DNA of 22,638 nucleotides from NCBI GenBank assembly GCA_937876395.1, contig CALEIM010000079.1, forward strand, positions 1 through 22,638, given 5' to 3'. This stretch comes from an uncultured Wenzhouxiangella sp. (GTDB taxonomy: Bacteria > Pseudomonadota > Gammaproteobacteria > Xanthomonadales > Wenzhouxiangellaceae). Below, in pieces: positions 1 through 7,665 of this stretch (positions within the stretch are counted from its first letter, which is position 1; every line of letters starts with the position of its first letter). The translations under genes were made by a program, and so were the position numbers. The notes under the pieces were generated by a model. That model saw nothing but the letters and a program-made list of their open reading frames with translations, did not search any database and was not told where the DNA came from.

Positions 1-1
1 G

Positions 2-165
2 GGAGCCACGGCGCTCTTCTTCACCGGCGGTGATCAGTTCCGCCTCACCACCCTGATCTCCGGCACGCCCTTCGGTGAGTTGATCCGAGATAGGCACAAC
101 AGCGGCAACTTCCTCATCGCGGGCACCAGCGCGGGCGCCACGGCGATGGGCAGCGTGATGAGCTT
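2..165 (+). CDS. Cyanophycinase (peptidase S51) fragment, both ends missing
   Basis: Reading from base 2, the frame gives an internal piece of a cyanophycinase-like serine peptidase. The segments FFTGGDQFRLTTLISGTPF and FLIAGTSAGATAM are the hallmark of peptidase family S51, and the serine in GTSAG is the catalytic nucleophile of the family. Cyanophycinases hydrolyse the storage polymer multi-L-arginyl-poly-L-aspartate to beta-Asp-Arg dipeptides. Only about 54 residues are present, whereas family members are usually around 270-300. The gene runs off the left edge, and family resemblance stops near base 165, where the frame continues only as the antisense of the glycosidase fragment. No start or stop belongs to this gene here. 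I am confident in the family and not in the exact right border. Confidence 0.6.
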
Positions 166-222
166 CTCGACGCGCATCCCGAGGGCGCCACCGGTCCACG
201 ACATGTTGTTGAGCGTGATGCG

Positions 223-594
223 GGCCATCTCGGCGAAGCAGGCCCAGTTCGGGTCGAGCTCGAAATCCCAATGCGAAAGGTTGTTCGGCTCGTTCCAAAG
301 CTCGAGCCACTCGAAATGCCGGCCGTGCGCCGTGATCATGATGTCGAGAAAATCGGCGTAGGCTTTCGGGTCGCGCGGCGGCGCCGAGCTCTTGGCCGCC
401 ACGCCGAGGGAGGGCGGCGTGTAGGTGAAGCAGGGCAACAGCTCGACCTTGCGCGCCAGGCGCGGCAACAGCCAGTCGTACCACGCGCGCCCTCCGGCCG
501 TGTGGCACTCGGCCCAGGAAATCCCTGTACGCAGCCGCTCGATGCCGGCGACGCCGACGATGCCCTGCCGGACCAGTTCGTCCTCAAGCGTGCC
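223..594 (-). CDS. GH39-like glycosidase (beta-xylosidase type) fragment
   Basis: The minus frame carries about 124 residues of a clan GH-A type glycosidase related to proteins annotated as beta-xylosidase. Visible segments are RLRTGISWAE, WYDWLLPRLA, LLPCFTYTPPSLG, PKAYADFLDIM and LELWNEPNNLSHWDF. The glutamate of the WNEPN motif (codon at 289-291) is the expected acid/base residue. In this family such proteins often sit in polysaccharide or glycan clusters. The piece has no start codon of its own. On its right it runs in a different frame into the truncated comM, and on its left the resemblance stops at FAEMA, although the frame stays open to base 34. Both ends are therefore broken, and it is probably a misjoined or rearranged fragment rather than a functional gene. 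Confidence 0.55.
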
Positions 595-1618
595 GGTGGC
601 CCGCCAGTTCGACGCCCGCGGCGATGACGTGCCGGTCCAGCGCCCGGGTGACCACGCCCGACTCCAGCGGCTCGCGCAGCACTTCAAGCACATGGCGCGA
701 ATACTCGGGAAGTTCATCCAGGAACAAAATTCCGGCGTGGGCCAAAGAGATTTCGCCGGGACGCGGTTTTGAGCCGCCACCGACCAAAGCGACGCCGGAT
801 GCGGTGTGATGAGGTGATCTGAATCGCCGCCGCCGCCAAGTGGTCGGGTCGAACTCCTGCCCGGCGACCGAGGCGATGGCAGCCGCTTCGAGTGCCTCGT
901 CTTCATCCATCGGCGGCAAAATGCCGGGCAGACGCGAGGCCAGCAGGGTTTTGCCGGTGCCCGGCGGGCCAATCAGCAACAGATTATGGCCGCCGGCAGC
1001 GGCAATCTCCAGCGCCCGGCGCGGACGATGCTGGCCAAGCACTTCGCTCAGATCAGCCAGGTTTTCGTCGGCCCTGCACTCGACCGGGGCAGGGCGCGCC
1101 AGGGCCTGTTGCCCGTTGAGCGCGGCGGCCACCTCGCACAAGGACTCAGCCAGATAGACCTCGGCATCGCGGACCAGGCCGGCTTCCTCGGCATTGGCGC
1201 GTGGCAGCACCAGTTTGCGGCCCTGTTCGCGTGCTTTGAGAATCGCCGGCAGGGCGCCCTTGATGGCCCGCAGGCGTCCGGTCAGAGACAGTTCACCCAG
1301 AAACTCCCAGTCATCAAGGGCCGCGTCGCTGACCTGCCCGGAGGCCGCCAGCACGCCAATGGCAATCGGCAAATCAAAGCGCGCGCCTTCCTTGGGCAGA
1401 TCGGCCGGTGCCAGTGAGACGGTTGTGCGCCAGGAGGGCAGCTTGAATTCGGAGTTCTTCATCGCCGCGCGCACCCGATCCTTGCTCTCGCGCACGGCTG
1501 TTTCCGGCAATCCGACAATGGTAAAGCCGGGCAAGCCCGAACTCAGATTGACTTCGCACAGCACCTGCGGCGCTTCGATACCGACAGCGGCGCGTGAAAG
1601 TGTGGTGGCCAGACCCAT
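584..1618 (-). CDS. comM: YifB/ComM family Mg-chelatase-like AAA+ ATPase, C-terminally truncated
   Basis: ComM is a hexameric AAA+ helicase that promotes branch migration during natural transformation; the family is also called YifB. I chose the start MGLATTLSRAAVGIEAP at 1618 because it is the conserved family N-terminus; an upstream in-frame ATG at 1672 only adds an unmatched leader. Residues 1-170 form the Lon-like/ChlI N-terminal domain. Walker A is GPPGTGKT at 217-224 and Walker B is GILFLDE at 296-302. Family similarity ends at residue 324, and the last 20 residues before the stop are unrelated. Normal length is about 500 residues, so the end of the AAA domain, the zinc-binding cysteines and the Mg-chelatase C-domain are missing. 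Either this is a pseudogene or the contig is misjoined; I favour the latter, given the foreign fragments that follow. Confidence 0.8.
   Translation of the reverse strand: MGLATTLSRAAVGIEAPQVLCEVNLSSGLPGFTIVGLPETAVRESKDRVRAAMKNSEFKLPSWRTTVSLAPADLPKEGARFDLPIAIGVLAASGQVSDAALDDWEFLGELSLTGRLRAIKGALPAILKAREQGRKLVLPRANAEEAGLVRDAEVYLAESLCEVAAALNGQQALARPAPVECRADENLADLSEVLGQHRPRRALEIAAAGGHNLLLIGPPGTGKTLLASRLPGILPPMDEDEALEAAAIASVAGQEFDPTTWRRRRFRSPHHTASGVALVGGGSKPRPGEISLAHAGILFLDELPEYSRHVLEVLREPLESGVVTRALDRHVIAAGVELAGHRHA
595..646. other. Probable join between comM and the glycosidase fragment
   Basis: Going leftward on the minus strand, the ComM protein follows its family up to LREPLESGVVT, whose last codon ends at base 647. 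After this, family members continue with a sequence like ISRA and a cysteine-rich zinc-binding region. Here the frame reads RALDRHVIAAG and stops at 584. The glycosidase frame becomes recognisable at about 594. The intervening ~50 bases match neither family, so the break lies here. Confidence 0.55.
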
Positions 1619-2141
1619 GATCGAACTCTCGCTGGTGATTTCCGAATGACATGGTGCCGGATGGGTCAACAAGAAGACGATGGCAATGCCGCGCCAATTT
1701 ATGTAGGAAGTTTGCTGATACTTCCGATGGCATTAGTGTGGATGCGGGTTGGAACGGATTTGACAGAAGTGGGAATCGTTTGACTGTCGGCAGATGGTGT
1801 ATTAGTGTTCCCGGTCACGTAGCAATCTCAGCCAGTGCCGAGCTCAGAATTTCTTGAAACCGCAGACTTCGCAGCTTGACAGGATGATTGATTCTGCGGG
1901 CAGGCTCAAAAGCCTCTTGCCAGGGGTCGCAAAAGGAACAGAAAACAAGCGCAGAAAGAACGAAAGACATCAGTCACGAAATACATGAAAGGCATGAAAC
2001 AGATCTTTTTTCGTGCCTTTCATGTATTTCGTGGTTCCGGGTTTTGATCCTGGCACCGGCTGAGACAACGAGCACAAAAAGCAGAGCCAGATATTCTGGT
2101 TTAAACAATAACTAACAGCCACTGACTTACGAGGGGTATCC
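1619..2141. other. Noncoding spacer between comM and the large exported protein
   Basis: This is a divergent intergenic stretch of about 520 bases with no convincing gene. It holds the long inverted repeat at 1975-2033 and a short palindrome CCAGA-TAT-TCTGG at 2087-2099, which could be an operator for the downstream gene. The sequence GAGGGG at 2131-2136 is a ribosome binding site five bases before the ATG at 2142. Promoters for either gene should lie here, but I could not assign good -35/-10 pairs. Short open frames that read through the inverted repeat are repeat artefacts. Confidence 0.6.
1975..2033. repeat. 20-bp perfect inverted repeat (dispersed palindromic element)
   Basis: The left arm CACGAAATACATGAAAGGCA at 1975-1994 is exactly complementary to the right arm at 2014-2033, separated by a 19-base loop that contains a run of six T. 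Translated on either strand it gives peptides such as HEIHERHE and KYMKGTKKDLFHAFHVFRD. Similar peptides recur as tiny spurious proteins in many proteobacterial genomes, which suggests a REP/MITE-like repeat family. It is AT-rich compared with its surroundings. It could form a strong stem-loop in transcripts from either direction. Confidence 0.7.
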
Positions 2142-5100
2142 ATGAAGTCAGGCAACAAGCTCATCACAATTACATTCATTTTTAGCACAGCGCTGGCCAT
2201 GGTGGTTCCTGCCAGCGCCAACATCGTCCGAGACGTTGACTATAGCCTGATGAACGACCCAGGCAGCATCGAGGTGACTCCGGAATCGCTGTCGGCCACG
2301 GTTGGCCTGGATTCCACCGTCGACCTCGATCTCGATGTGGCCAATCTGGGTCTGGGTGCGCTCGATTGGTCGATCGTGGATCCTTCCGACGGACCGGGCC
2401 AGCCCGATTCATTGATCGGCTTCAACTTCACCGTGTCTTCTGCGAGCACGCCTGATCCGCAGGGCTGGCAGCGCATTGGTGAACTAGAAGGTTTGCTCGA
2501 CGAGGTCTATGACGACACCGGCGCCCTGACCGGCATCCACTTCGAATGGGGTGGTGTGGATCCAAGCGGGGGTCTGCTGTACCTGAGTTTGGGCGCTCTG
2601 GCAGCCGATGCCGTGCCGATGTATGACTACGATCTATCGGGCATGACCGGCTACGGATTCCGTTCGGATGGTCGATTTTTCATGGAGCTGAGCAATCTGC
2701 AGCCGAACTCCGACTACGAGTACTGGATGGTTGCCTACCGGGGCGACGCCGACTTCGACAACCGGGTGGAAGTGAGCGACGGCGATGACATCAATGCCTT
2801 CGAATTCAATCAGACTATCACCGAAGACCAGCAGAATGGCGGTCGCTTCGTGATCAACGAAGCGATCAGCGACGACACTCAGGACTTCAATGACCTGAGC
2901 TATGTCGCGCGCAGCAGCTCAGGCGGCACCATTCGTATTGAGTGGGAAGGGGACACTGATCTCAGCGCGGTGATTGGCGCCTTCGCCATTCGCCCGGCAG
3001 TAGCGCGCTGCCAGTTGCCGGAATGGCTGACAGCTGACCCGCAAAGCGGCACCATTGATGCCGGTGATCCGTCGCACGGCGTGACCACCACCCTCAATCC
3101 GACCGGGTTTGCTCCGGGCGAGTACCAGGCAAACCTGTGTTTCCAAAGCAGCGATCCGGTCAAGCCGATCGTCGAAGTTCCGGTCACCATGACCGCCGAG
3201 CTGCCGGCGGCTTGGAGCACGATTACCGGCACCGTGACCAGCCCGGGCTACTGCGGTACCGATCCATATGCGCTGGTCGGTGCCAGCGTGGATATTGCTG
3301 GCAACATGGGCAGCTACAGCGTCGTGACCGACGAAAATGGGTTCTATGAAATTTATCTTTCCGAAGATGAAAGCCCGCTGACGATTACCGCCAGTGCTGT
3401 CAACCATCGGAGTGAAACGATCAACGTGGCATTCAGCGCCGGGGACGTGGTTCAGGCGGATATTGATCTGACTCTGGAGTCTGGCTGTGCCACCGTCGAG
3501 CCCGAAGCGATCAGTGAAAGCGTGAGCCTTTCAGGCCTGCGCACTGTTCCGTTGATCATCGGCAACGAGGCGGGCACGGCCGACCTGAACTGGAGCATTG
3601 GCGAGGCAGAGCCCTCCGTGGTGCATCTGGACCTGGGTAACGGCGGCCCAGTCGTTATCGAGTCGGGATCGAGCGGAGAGCTGGCTTCGGCCGTGCCTTC
3701 ATTGGCGAGCGGGCCAACGACAGTCAGCGGTCCGCTGCCGTATTCCCGCGACGGTACGATCGAGCTGGTTCTGGACGATGGCACGGCCGATAACCAAATT
3801 GGCCTCGTCGGTGGTGGGCAGCTCATCTGGCTTAACCGCTTCACACCTGATCCTGCGGCCTATCCCTTTACCCTTGACGAAGTGCAGGTGCTTTTCGACA
3901 CGGCCTCTGGAGTGAACGTGGGCGAGGTCATTGACATCTATGTCTACCAAGATCCCGATGGCAACCCCGCCAATGGTGCAGACTTTGCTGGCTCGGCAAC
4001 AGGCCAGACCATTCAGGTGCTCGATGCTTTCTCGAGCTATGCGGTGAACATCACTTTGCACGGCCCGGGCGATGTACTTATTGCGGTCGTTAACCGGGAT
4101 TCAACGGCAGCCGACCAACTCCCAGCAAGCATGGATCAAACGGACAGCCAGGGTCGTTCCTGGATTGGCTTTGGCGGAACGCTGGATGACCCGCCTGTGT
4201 TGCCGCCGGACACTTTTGATGTCATTGACAGCAACGGCTACCCTGGTAACTGGATGATTCGTGGCTATGGCTCCACTGGCGGCTGTAGCTCACCAACGGA
4301 AGTGCCGTGGTTGAGCGTGTCGCCGGATTCGGGCACAGTCGGTGCCGGTGACAGCGGTGAAACCATGGTGACGATTGACGGCAGCCTGCTGGCCGAAGGC
4401 CTGAATGAAGCGCTGCTGTGCCTGAATTCCGACGATAGCCAGAATCTGGTCATCGAGATTCCGGTCAGCGTTGAAGGTCTGAATATTCCGGCCGGTGAAC
4501 TGGCAGTCGATCCGGTTGAACTGGGCTTTGGCCGCGTGCTGTCAGGCCGCGACGCCACGCTGAGCTTTGCCGTGTCCAACCAGGCCCCGACCGGCGCCAG
4601 CGCTCTGATACTTGACAGCCTGAGCCTGATCGACGGCGTTGAATTCGCCATCAGCGGCGGCGATTGTGCCGTGAACACGGTGCTCGAACCGGGCGAAAGC
4701 TGCCTGGTTGAAGTGACCTTCGCGCCGCATACCGAAGGTGCGCTGATTGACCAGGCGGAAGTGCTCGCCGATGGTCAGCAGGTTTTCGTGGAATTGAACG
4801 GCATGGGTGCCGTGGCTGGTGGTCTGGGCGTTCTGTGGTTCGACCCGGATGAGTATGACTTCGGCAGCGTGGTGCCGGGTGAGTCCACCAGCATGGAACT
4901 CCTCTTGAGGAACATGGTTCCGAGTAACATTAACGAGGCGGCAATTGCACTTGACAGCCTGACCCTGACTGGCAGCAGCACCTATGTTGTGACCGGCGGC
5001 AGTTGTGAAGTTGGAGTCACGATACTTGAGTGGATGGAGAGCTGCACCATTGAAGTCACCTTCAGCCCAATAGCTCCTGGCGAGGCCCTGGCCACGGTGC

Positions 5101-6278
5101 AGGCTGAGGGCACTATGGGTGAATCTGACACAGCCACCCTGATCGGCACCGGTGAATTCGAGCCGGATCCGGCAGTGCTTCTGGTCGACCCGAGCGAACT
5201 GGACTTTGGCGAGGTTGACTTGGCCGAGAGCGCAAGCTCAAGCTTCACCATCAGCAATGTTGCTGCACAAGGTGCCCACAGTCTGGAACTCTCCGTACTG
5301 GATTTGGTGGCTGATTCCGAGTTCACCGTCACTGGAGGTGACTGCCATGTGGGAATCGTGCTTGAGCCGGGCGAATCCTGCTTTGTTGAAGTGACCTTCA
5401 CCCCGTCGGCAACCGATAGCTACAACGGCCGGGTGGATGTTCTTGCCATCGATGGCCAGAGTGCAACCGTAATGCTCTCGGGTGAAGGGGTACAAGACCC
5501 CGCTGAGCTTGCAGTCAGTGAGACCCTACTGGCCTTTGGCGAAGTGGACCTGGGTGATGACTCCAGCTTGAGCGTCACCATCAGCAATGCTGCTGAACCC
5601 GGTGCCGCCAGCTTGATGCTGACCGCGCTGGACCTGTCCGGAGACGGCGAGTTTGCGATCAGCGGCGGCGACTGTGCCGTGGACAGCGAGCTAGAGCCGG
5701 GCGAATCATGTGCGGTCGGAGTGACCTTCTCCCCAGAAAATGAAGGCAGCTACTCTGGCGAACTGGAAATCAGCGGCGACGGCGGCCAGAGTGCAACCGT
5801 GACGCTCTCGGGTGAAGGCATGGAGGGCTCCGGTGGGCTGTCGGTCAGCGAGACCGAACTGACCTTCGGCGCAGTGAACCCGGATAATGACTCAAATCTG
5901 AGCGTCACCATCAGCAACGCTACCGAATCCGGTGGCGCCAGCCTGACGCTGACCGCGCTGGATCTGTCCGGTGATGCAGAGTTCGCAATAACCGGCGGCG
6001 ATTGCGCAGTTGGCAGTGAACTGGATCCGGGCGAGTCCTGCACCCTTGAAGTGAGCTTCTCCCCTGGAGCTGCGGGCAGCTACTCTGGTCAGCTCGACAT
6101 CGTCGCCAGCGACGACGACCAAAGCGCGACGGTGCTGCTCAGCGGCGGCGGCACGCTACCTTTTGACCCCTTGCCGGTTCCTGCACTCGGCACACCCGGC
6201 CTGATCATCGGCGGCGGTCTGCTCGCGCTGATTGGCCTGCTTGGCTTACGCCGCAGAAGCAGAAACCAGCAGATGTAA
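2142..6278 (+). CDS. Exported multi-domain protein with five choice-of-anchor-D repeats and CTERM sorting tail
   Basis: This 1378-residue protein has a Sec signal peptide (residues 1-26, cleavage after VPASA). BACON-like Ig folds occur twice, each split by an insert: residues 41-80 resume at 290-352, and 449-485 resume at 715-780. Between them lies a carboxypeptidase-regulatory-like beta-sandwich (about 360-447). Residues 785-1338 are five choice-of-anchor-D repeats of 110-115 residues, each with a pair of cysteines in the patterns GGDC and EPGESC. The tail has VPALG at 1346-1350, a hydrophobic stretch at 1353-1369 and RRR at 1370-1372, like IPTL-CTERM/PEP-CTERM signals processed by exosortase-type enzymes. 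The likely role is an exported, surface-anchored or released structural/adhesive protein. No catalytic motif is visible and no substrate can be named. GAGGGG at 2131 supports the start. No clear terminator follows. Confidence 0.85.
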   Translation: MKSGNKLITITFIFSTALAMVVPASANIVRDVDYSLMNDPGSIEVTPESLSATVGLDSTVDLDLDVANLGLGALDWSIVDPSDGPGQPDSLIGFNFTVSSASTPDPQGWQRIGELEGLLDEVYDDTGALTGIHFEWGGVDPSGGLLYLSLGALAADAVPMYDYDLSGMTGYGFRSDGRFFMELSNLQPNSDYEYWMVAYRGDADFDNRVEVSDGDDINAFEFNQTITEDQQNGGRFVINEAISDDTQDFNDLSYVARSSSGGTIRIEWEGDTDLSAVIGAFAIRPAVARCQLPEWLTADPQSGTIDAGDPSHGVTTTLNPTGFAPGEYQANLCFQSSDPVKPIVEVPVTMTAELPAAWSTITGTVTSPGYCGTDPYALVGASVDIAGNMGSYSVVTDENGFYEIYLSEDESPLTITASAVNHRSETINVAFSAGDVVQADIDLTLESGCATVEPEAISESVSLSGLRTVPLIIGNEAGTADLNWSIGEAEPSVVHLDLGNGGPVVIESGSSGELASAVPSLASGPTTVSGPLPYSRDGTIELVLDDGTADNQIGLVGGGQLIWLNRFTPDPAAYPFTLDEVQVLFDTASGVNVGEVIDIYVYQDPDGNPANGADFAGSATGQTIQVLDAFSSYAVNITLHGPGDVLIAVVNRDSTAADQLPASMDQTDSQGRSWIGFGGTLDDPPVLPPDTFDVIDSNGYPGNWMIRGYGSTGGCSSPTEVPWLSVSPDSGTVGAGDSGETMVTIDGSLLAEGLNEALLCLNSDDSQNLVIEIPVSVEGLNIPAGELAVDPVELGFGRVLSGRDATLSFAVSNQAPTGASALILDSLSLIDGVEFAISGGDCAVNTVLEPGESCLVEVTFAPHTEGALIDQAEVLADGQQVFVELNGMGAVAGGLGVLWFDPDEYDFGSVVPGESTSMELLLRNMVPSNINEAAIALDSLTLTGSSTYVVTGGSCEVGVTILEWMESCTIEVTFSPIAPGEALATVQAEGTMGESDTATLIGTGEFEPDPAVLLVDPSELDFGEVDLAESASSSFTISNVAAQGAHSLELSVLDLVADSEFTVTGGDCHVGIVLEPGESCFVEVTFTPSATDSYNGRVDVLAIDGQSATVMLSGEGVQDPAELAVSETLLAFGEVDLGDDSSLSVTISNAAEPGAASLMLTALDLSGDGEFAISGGDCAVDSELEPGESCAVGVTFSPENEGSYSGELEISGDGGQSATVTLSGEGMEGSGGLSVSETELTFGAVNPDNDSNLSVTISNATESGGASLTLTALDLSGDAEFAITGGDCAVGSELDPGESCTLEVSFSPGAAGSYSGQLDIVASDDDQSATVLLSGGGTLPFDPLPVPALGTPGLIIGGGLLALIGLLGLRRRSRNQQM
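4494..6160 (+). repeat. Five tandem in-gene repeats coding for choice-of-anchor-D domains
   Basis: The units begin near 4494, 4827, 5172, 5502 and 5832, each about 330-345 bases. The last two are the most alike at DNA level; for example, both contain GAGCGTCACCATCAGCAA and CTGACCGCGCTGGA. This points to recent duplication of the C-terminal unit. The first three have diverged more and contain small length differences. Confidence 0.75.
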
Positions 6279-6419
6279 GGCTAGTGGGCCACGCGACAAC
6301 TGCTGATGGAACACTTTGGATTACCGGATTTGCTGAGCACTTTGAAACCGTTCCCGTGGCTGGTCAAGGCCTTGAACGCACAGGCTGAGCAGCCGGATGT
6401 CTAATCTGGTGACAATGCG

Positions 6420-7352
6420 GTGGCCGTGTTGAAATTCATGCGAGGACTGCGCAGCGAGCTGGGGTTTCTGGTCGAACAGCTGTTGATTGCCCTGGCCGCG
6501 TTGTTACCTGGGCGCAGCTATTTTTATGCGCTGCGTCTGCTGGGCCGCTTGCACTTCTTTTTCGTGGATTTGCAGCCGGCGGCCGACAAGCTGCATGCCT
6601 GGATGCCCAGCCGCTGTGGGCGCAAAGAAGCGCTTCGAGGCCTGGCCCTGCATCGGCTGGTGGATATGGCGGATTTCTATCTGACTGTGTTCAAGGGGCA
6701 GCGCTGGTTCGAGGGCAATGTCGTGATCGATGCGCCCGCAAACTTGGGGCCTGGAACGAGCGCGTCGGCAATGATGTACACCTTTCATTACGGCCAGGGC
6801 TTTTGGGTGTTGCCCTATTTTCGCTCCCTGGGCTGGGAGTGCGCCTTTCTGCACCTGTCTCCTCCGTTGATTTCCCAAGCTCCCTGGGGAGAACGACTGG
6901 CGGCCTGGTTTGGGCATCTACGCATCGCGCAAGTGGCCCGCTTGAGCAATGCCTCCGCGATAACCACAGGCGGCAGCCGACGACGGATGCGCGAGCGGCT
7001 GCTTGATGAACAACAGGCGGTTCTGGTGATGCCGGACGTGCCCGGAATGTCGGAGCTGCCCTCTCTGCCGGTCATCCTGTTCGATCGCCCTGCACGTTTT
7101 CCGGCGGGCACCATTGAGCTTGCTATAAATGAAAATGTGCCCGTCTATATCTACACGATGGTGCTGGACCGGCGCAGCGGTTTGCGACATTTGAGAATAT
7201 GCGGACCCTTTGAGGGCGATACACCGCCGAAGTTGGCGGACCGCCTGGCCGGGGTTCTGGAGGAGGCCATCCAGTCCGACCCGACCGGCTGGCACTTATG
7301 GGCCTGGATCGACCATTTCGTGTGTTCGGATGAGCTGAAAGGTGCCGATTAA
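6420..7352 (+). CDS. LpxL/HtrB-like acyltransferase relative (LPLAT superfamily)
   Basis: This 310-residue protein resembles the lipid A lauroyl/myristoyl acyltransferase superfamily: a hydrophobic N-terminal helix (about residues 17-31), MMYTFHYGQGFWVLPYFRSLG at 118-138 around the motif histidine H123, LVMPDVPG at 202-209, and a C-terminal WHLWAWIDHF that corresponds to the W-x-W-x-H region of LpxL. The family's HX4(D/E) motif is altered: H123 is followed by YGQG and then F128, so the acidic residue is absent. The enzyme may be inactive or use a variant mechanism. The start is uncertain: GTG at 6420 or ATG at 6438, neither with a clear ribosome binding site. Membrane association is expected. 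It stands between the exported-protein gene and the tRNA unit with no obvious partner. Confidence 0.6.
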   Translation: MAVLKFMRGLRSELGFLVEQLLIALAALLPGRSYFYALRLLGRLHFFFVDLQPAADKLHAWMPSRCGRKEALRGLALHRLVDMADFYLTVFKGQRWFEGNVVIDAPANLGPGTSASAMMYTFHYGQGFWVLPYFRSLGWECAFLHLSPPLISQAPWGERLAAWFGHLRIAQVARLSNASAITTGGSRRRMRERLLDEQQAVLVMPDVPGMSELPSLPVILFDRPARFPAGTIELAINENVPVYIYTMVLDRRSGLRHLRICGPFEGDTPPKLADRLAGVLEEAIQSDPTGWHLWAWIDHFVCSDELKGAD

Positions 7353-7435
7353 TGCGCAGCCGTCATTTGGAACCCGCTTGATATCTGGCGTAAGCGGACA
7401 TCAGCCCTTTGGGCTAACACACAAAAAAATCGGAC

Positions 7436-7465
7436 TTGACACCGACCGCCCAAATTTCCGATAAT
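7436..7465 (+). promoter_or_regulatory. Promoter of tRNA-Arg
   Basis: A perfect -35 TTGACA at 7436-7441 is separated by 18 bases from a -10 GATAAT at 7460-7465. The GC-rich segment GCGCGGC that follows is like the discriminator of stringently controlled stable-RNA promoters. The mature tRNA starts 21 bases after the -10. Confidence 0.75.
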
Positions 7466-7485
7466 GCGCGGCTCGCAGTTTGCAC

Positions 7486-7562
7486 GCGCCCGTAGCTCAG
7501 CTGGATAGAGTACCTGGCTACGAACCAGGCGGTCGGAGGTTCGAATCCTTCCGGGCGCGCCA
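7486..7562 (+). tRNA. tRNA-Arg (anticodon ACG)
   Basis: This is a complete 77-base cloverleaf including an encoded CCA. The acceptor stem GCGCCCG pairs with CGGGCGC, the D arm contains GCTCAGCTGGATAGAGT, the anticodon loop is CTACGAA with ACG at 7520-7522, and the T arm is GGAGG-TTCGAAT-CCTTC. The discriminator is G followed by CCA at 7560-7562. The A34 of an ACG anticodon is normally deaminated to inosine by TadA so that it reads CGU, CGC and CGA. Confidence 0.96.
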
Positions 7563-7566
7563 ATTA

Positions 7567-7591
7567 AACCCGCCCATCGGCGGGTTTTTTT
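7567..7591 (+). terminator. Rho-independent terminator of tRNA-Arg
   Basis: The stem AACCCGCC (7567-7574) and GGCGGGTT (7579-7586) closes a CATC tetraloop (7575-7578 as read CATC) and runs into seven T at 7585-7591. It begins five bases after the CCA end. Confidence 0.9.
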
Positions 7592-7600
7592 GTGCGCGGA

Positions 7601-7623
7601 CGGAAGGGTTCGAACCTCCGACC
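7601..7623 (-). repeat. Inverted partial copy of the tRNA-Arg T arm
   Basis: The reverse complement of these 23 bases matches tRNA bases 7531-7553 (variable region, T arm and start of the acceptor strand) at 22 of 23 positions; the single difference is in the T loop/stem border. Similarity does not continue into the acceptor end. It may be the remnant of a second tRNA or of an integration event at the tRNA 3' part. Confidence 0.65.
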
Positions 7624-7630
7624 AGTCCCC

Positions 7631-7660
7631 GCCCGGGCTCATCGTTCAGTGAGCTCGGGC
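7631..7660. repeat. 11-bp inverted repeat with 8-base loop
   Basis: GCCCGGGCTCA at 7631-7641 and TGAGCTCGGGC at 7650-7660 pair with a single mismatch. It lies directly before the vapBC promoter. No T-run follows on the plus strand, so it is not a standard terminator; it may insulate or be part of an insertion scar. Confidence 0.5.
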
Positions 7661-7665
7661 CGCAC

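Noticed and set aside
1760..1790. TTGACA at 1760-1765 as a promoter for the 1378-residue protein
   Set aside because: No acceptable -10 at 16-19 bases, and it is almost 380 bases from the start codon.
1888..2224. Small open frames on both strands through the inverted repeat
   Set aside because: The peptides are read from the two arms of the repeat and lack start signals; treated as repeat artefacts.
6306..6404. 32-codon open frame starting MEHFGLPDLLSTLKPFPWLV
   Set aside because: No ribosome binding site, no family recognised, and very short; it could be a gene remnant, but there is no support.
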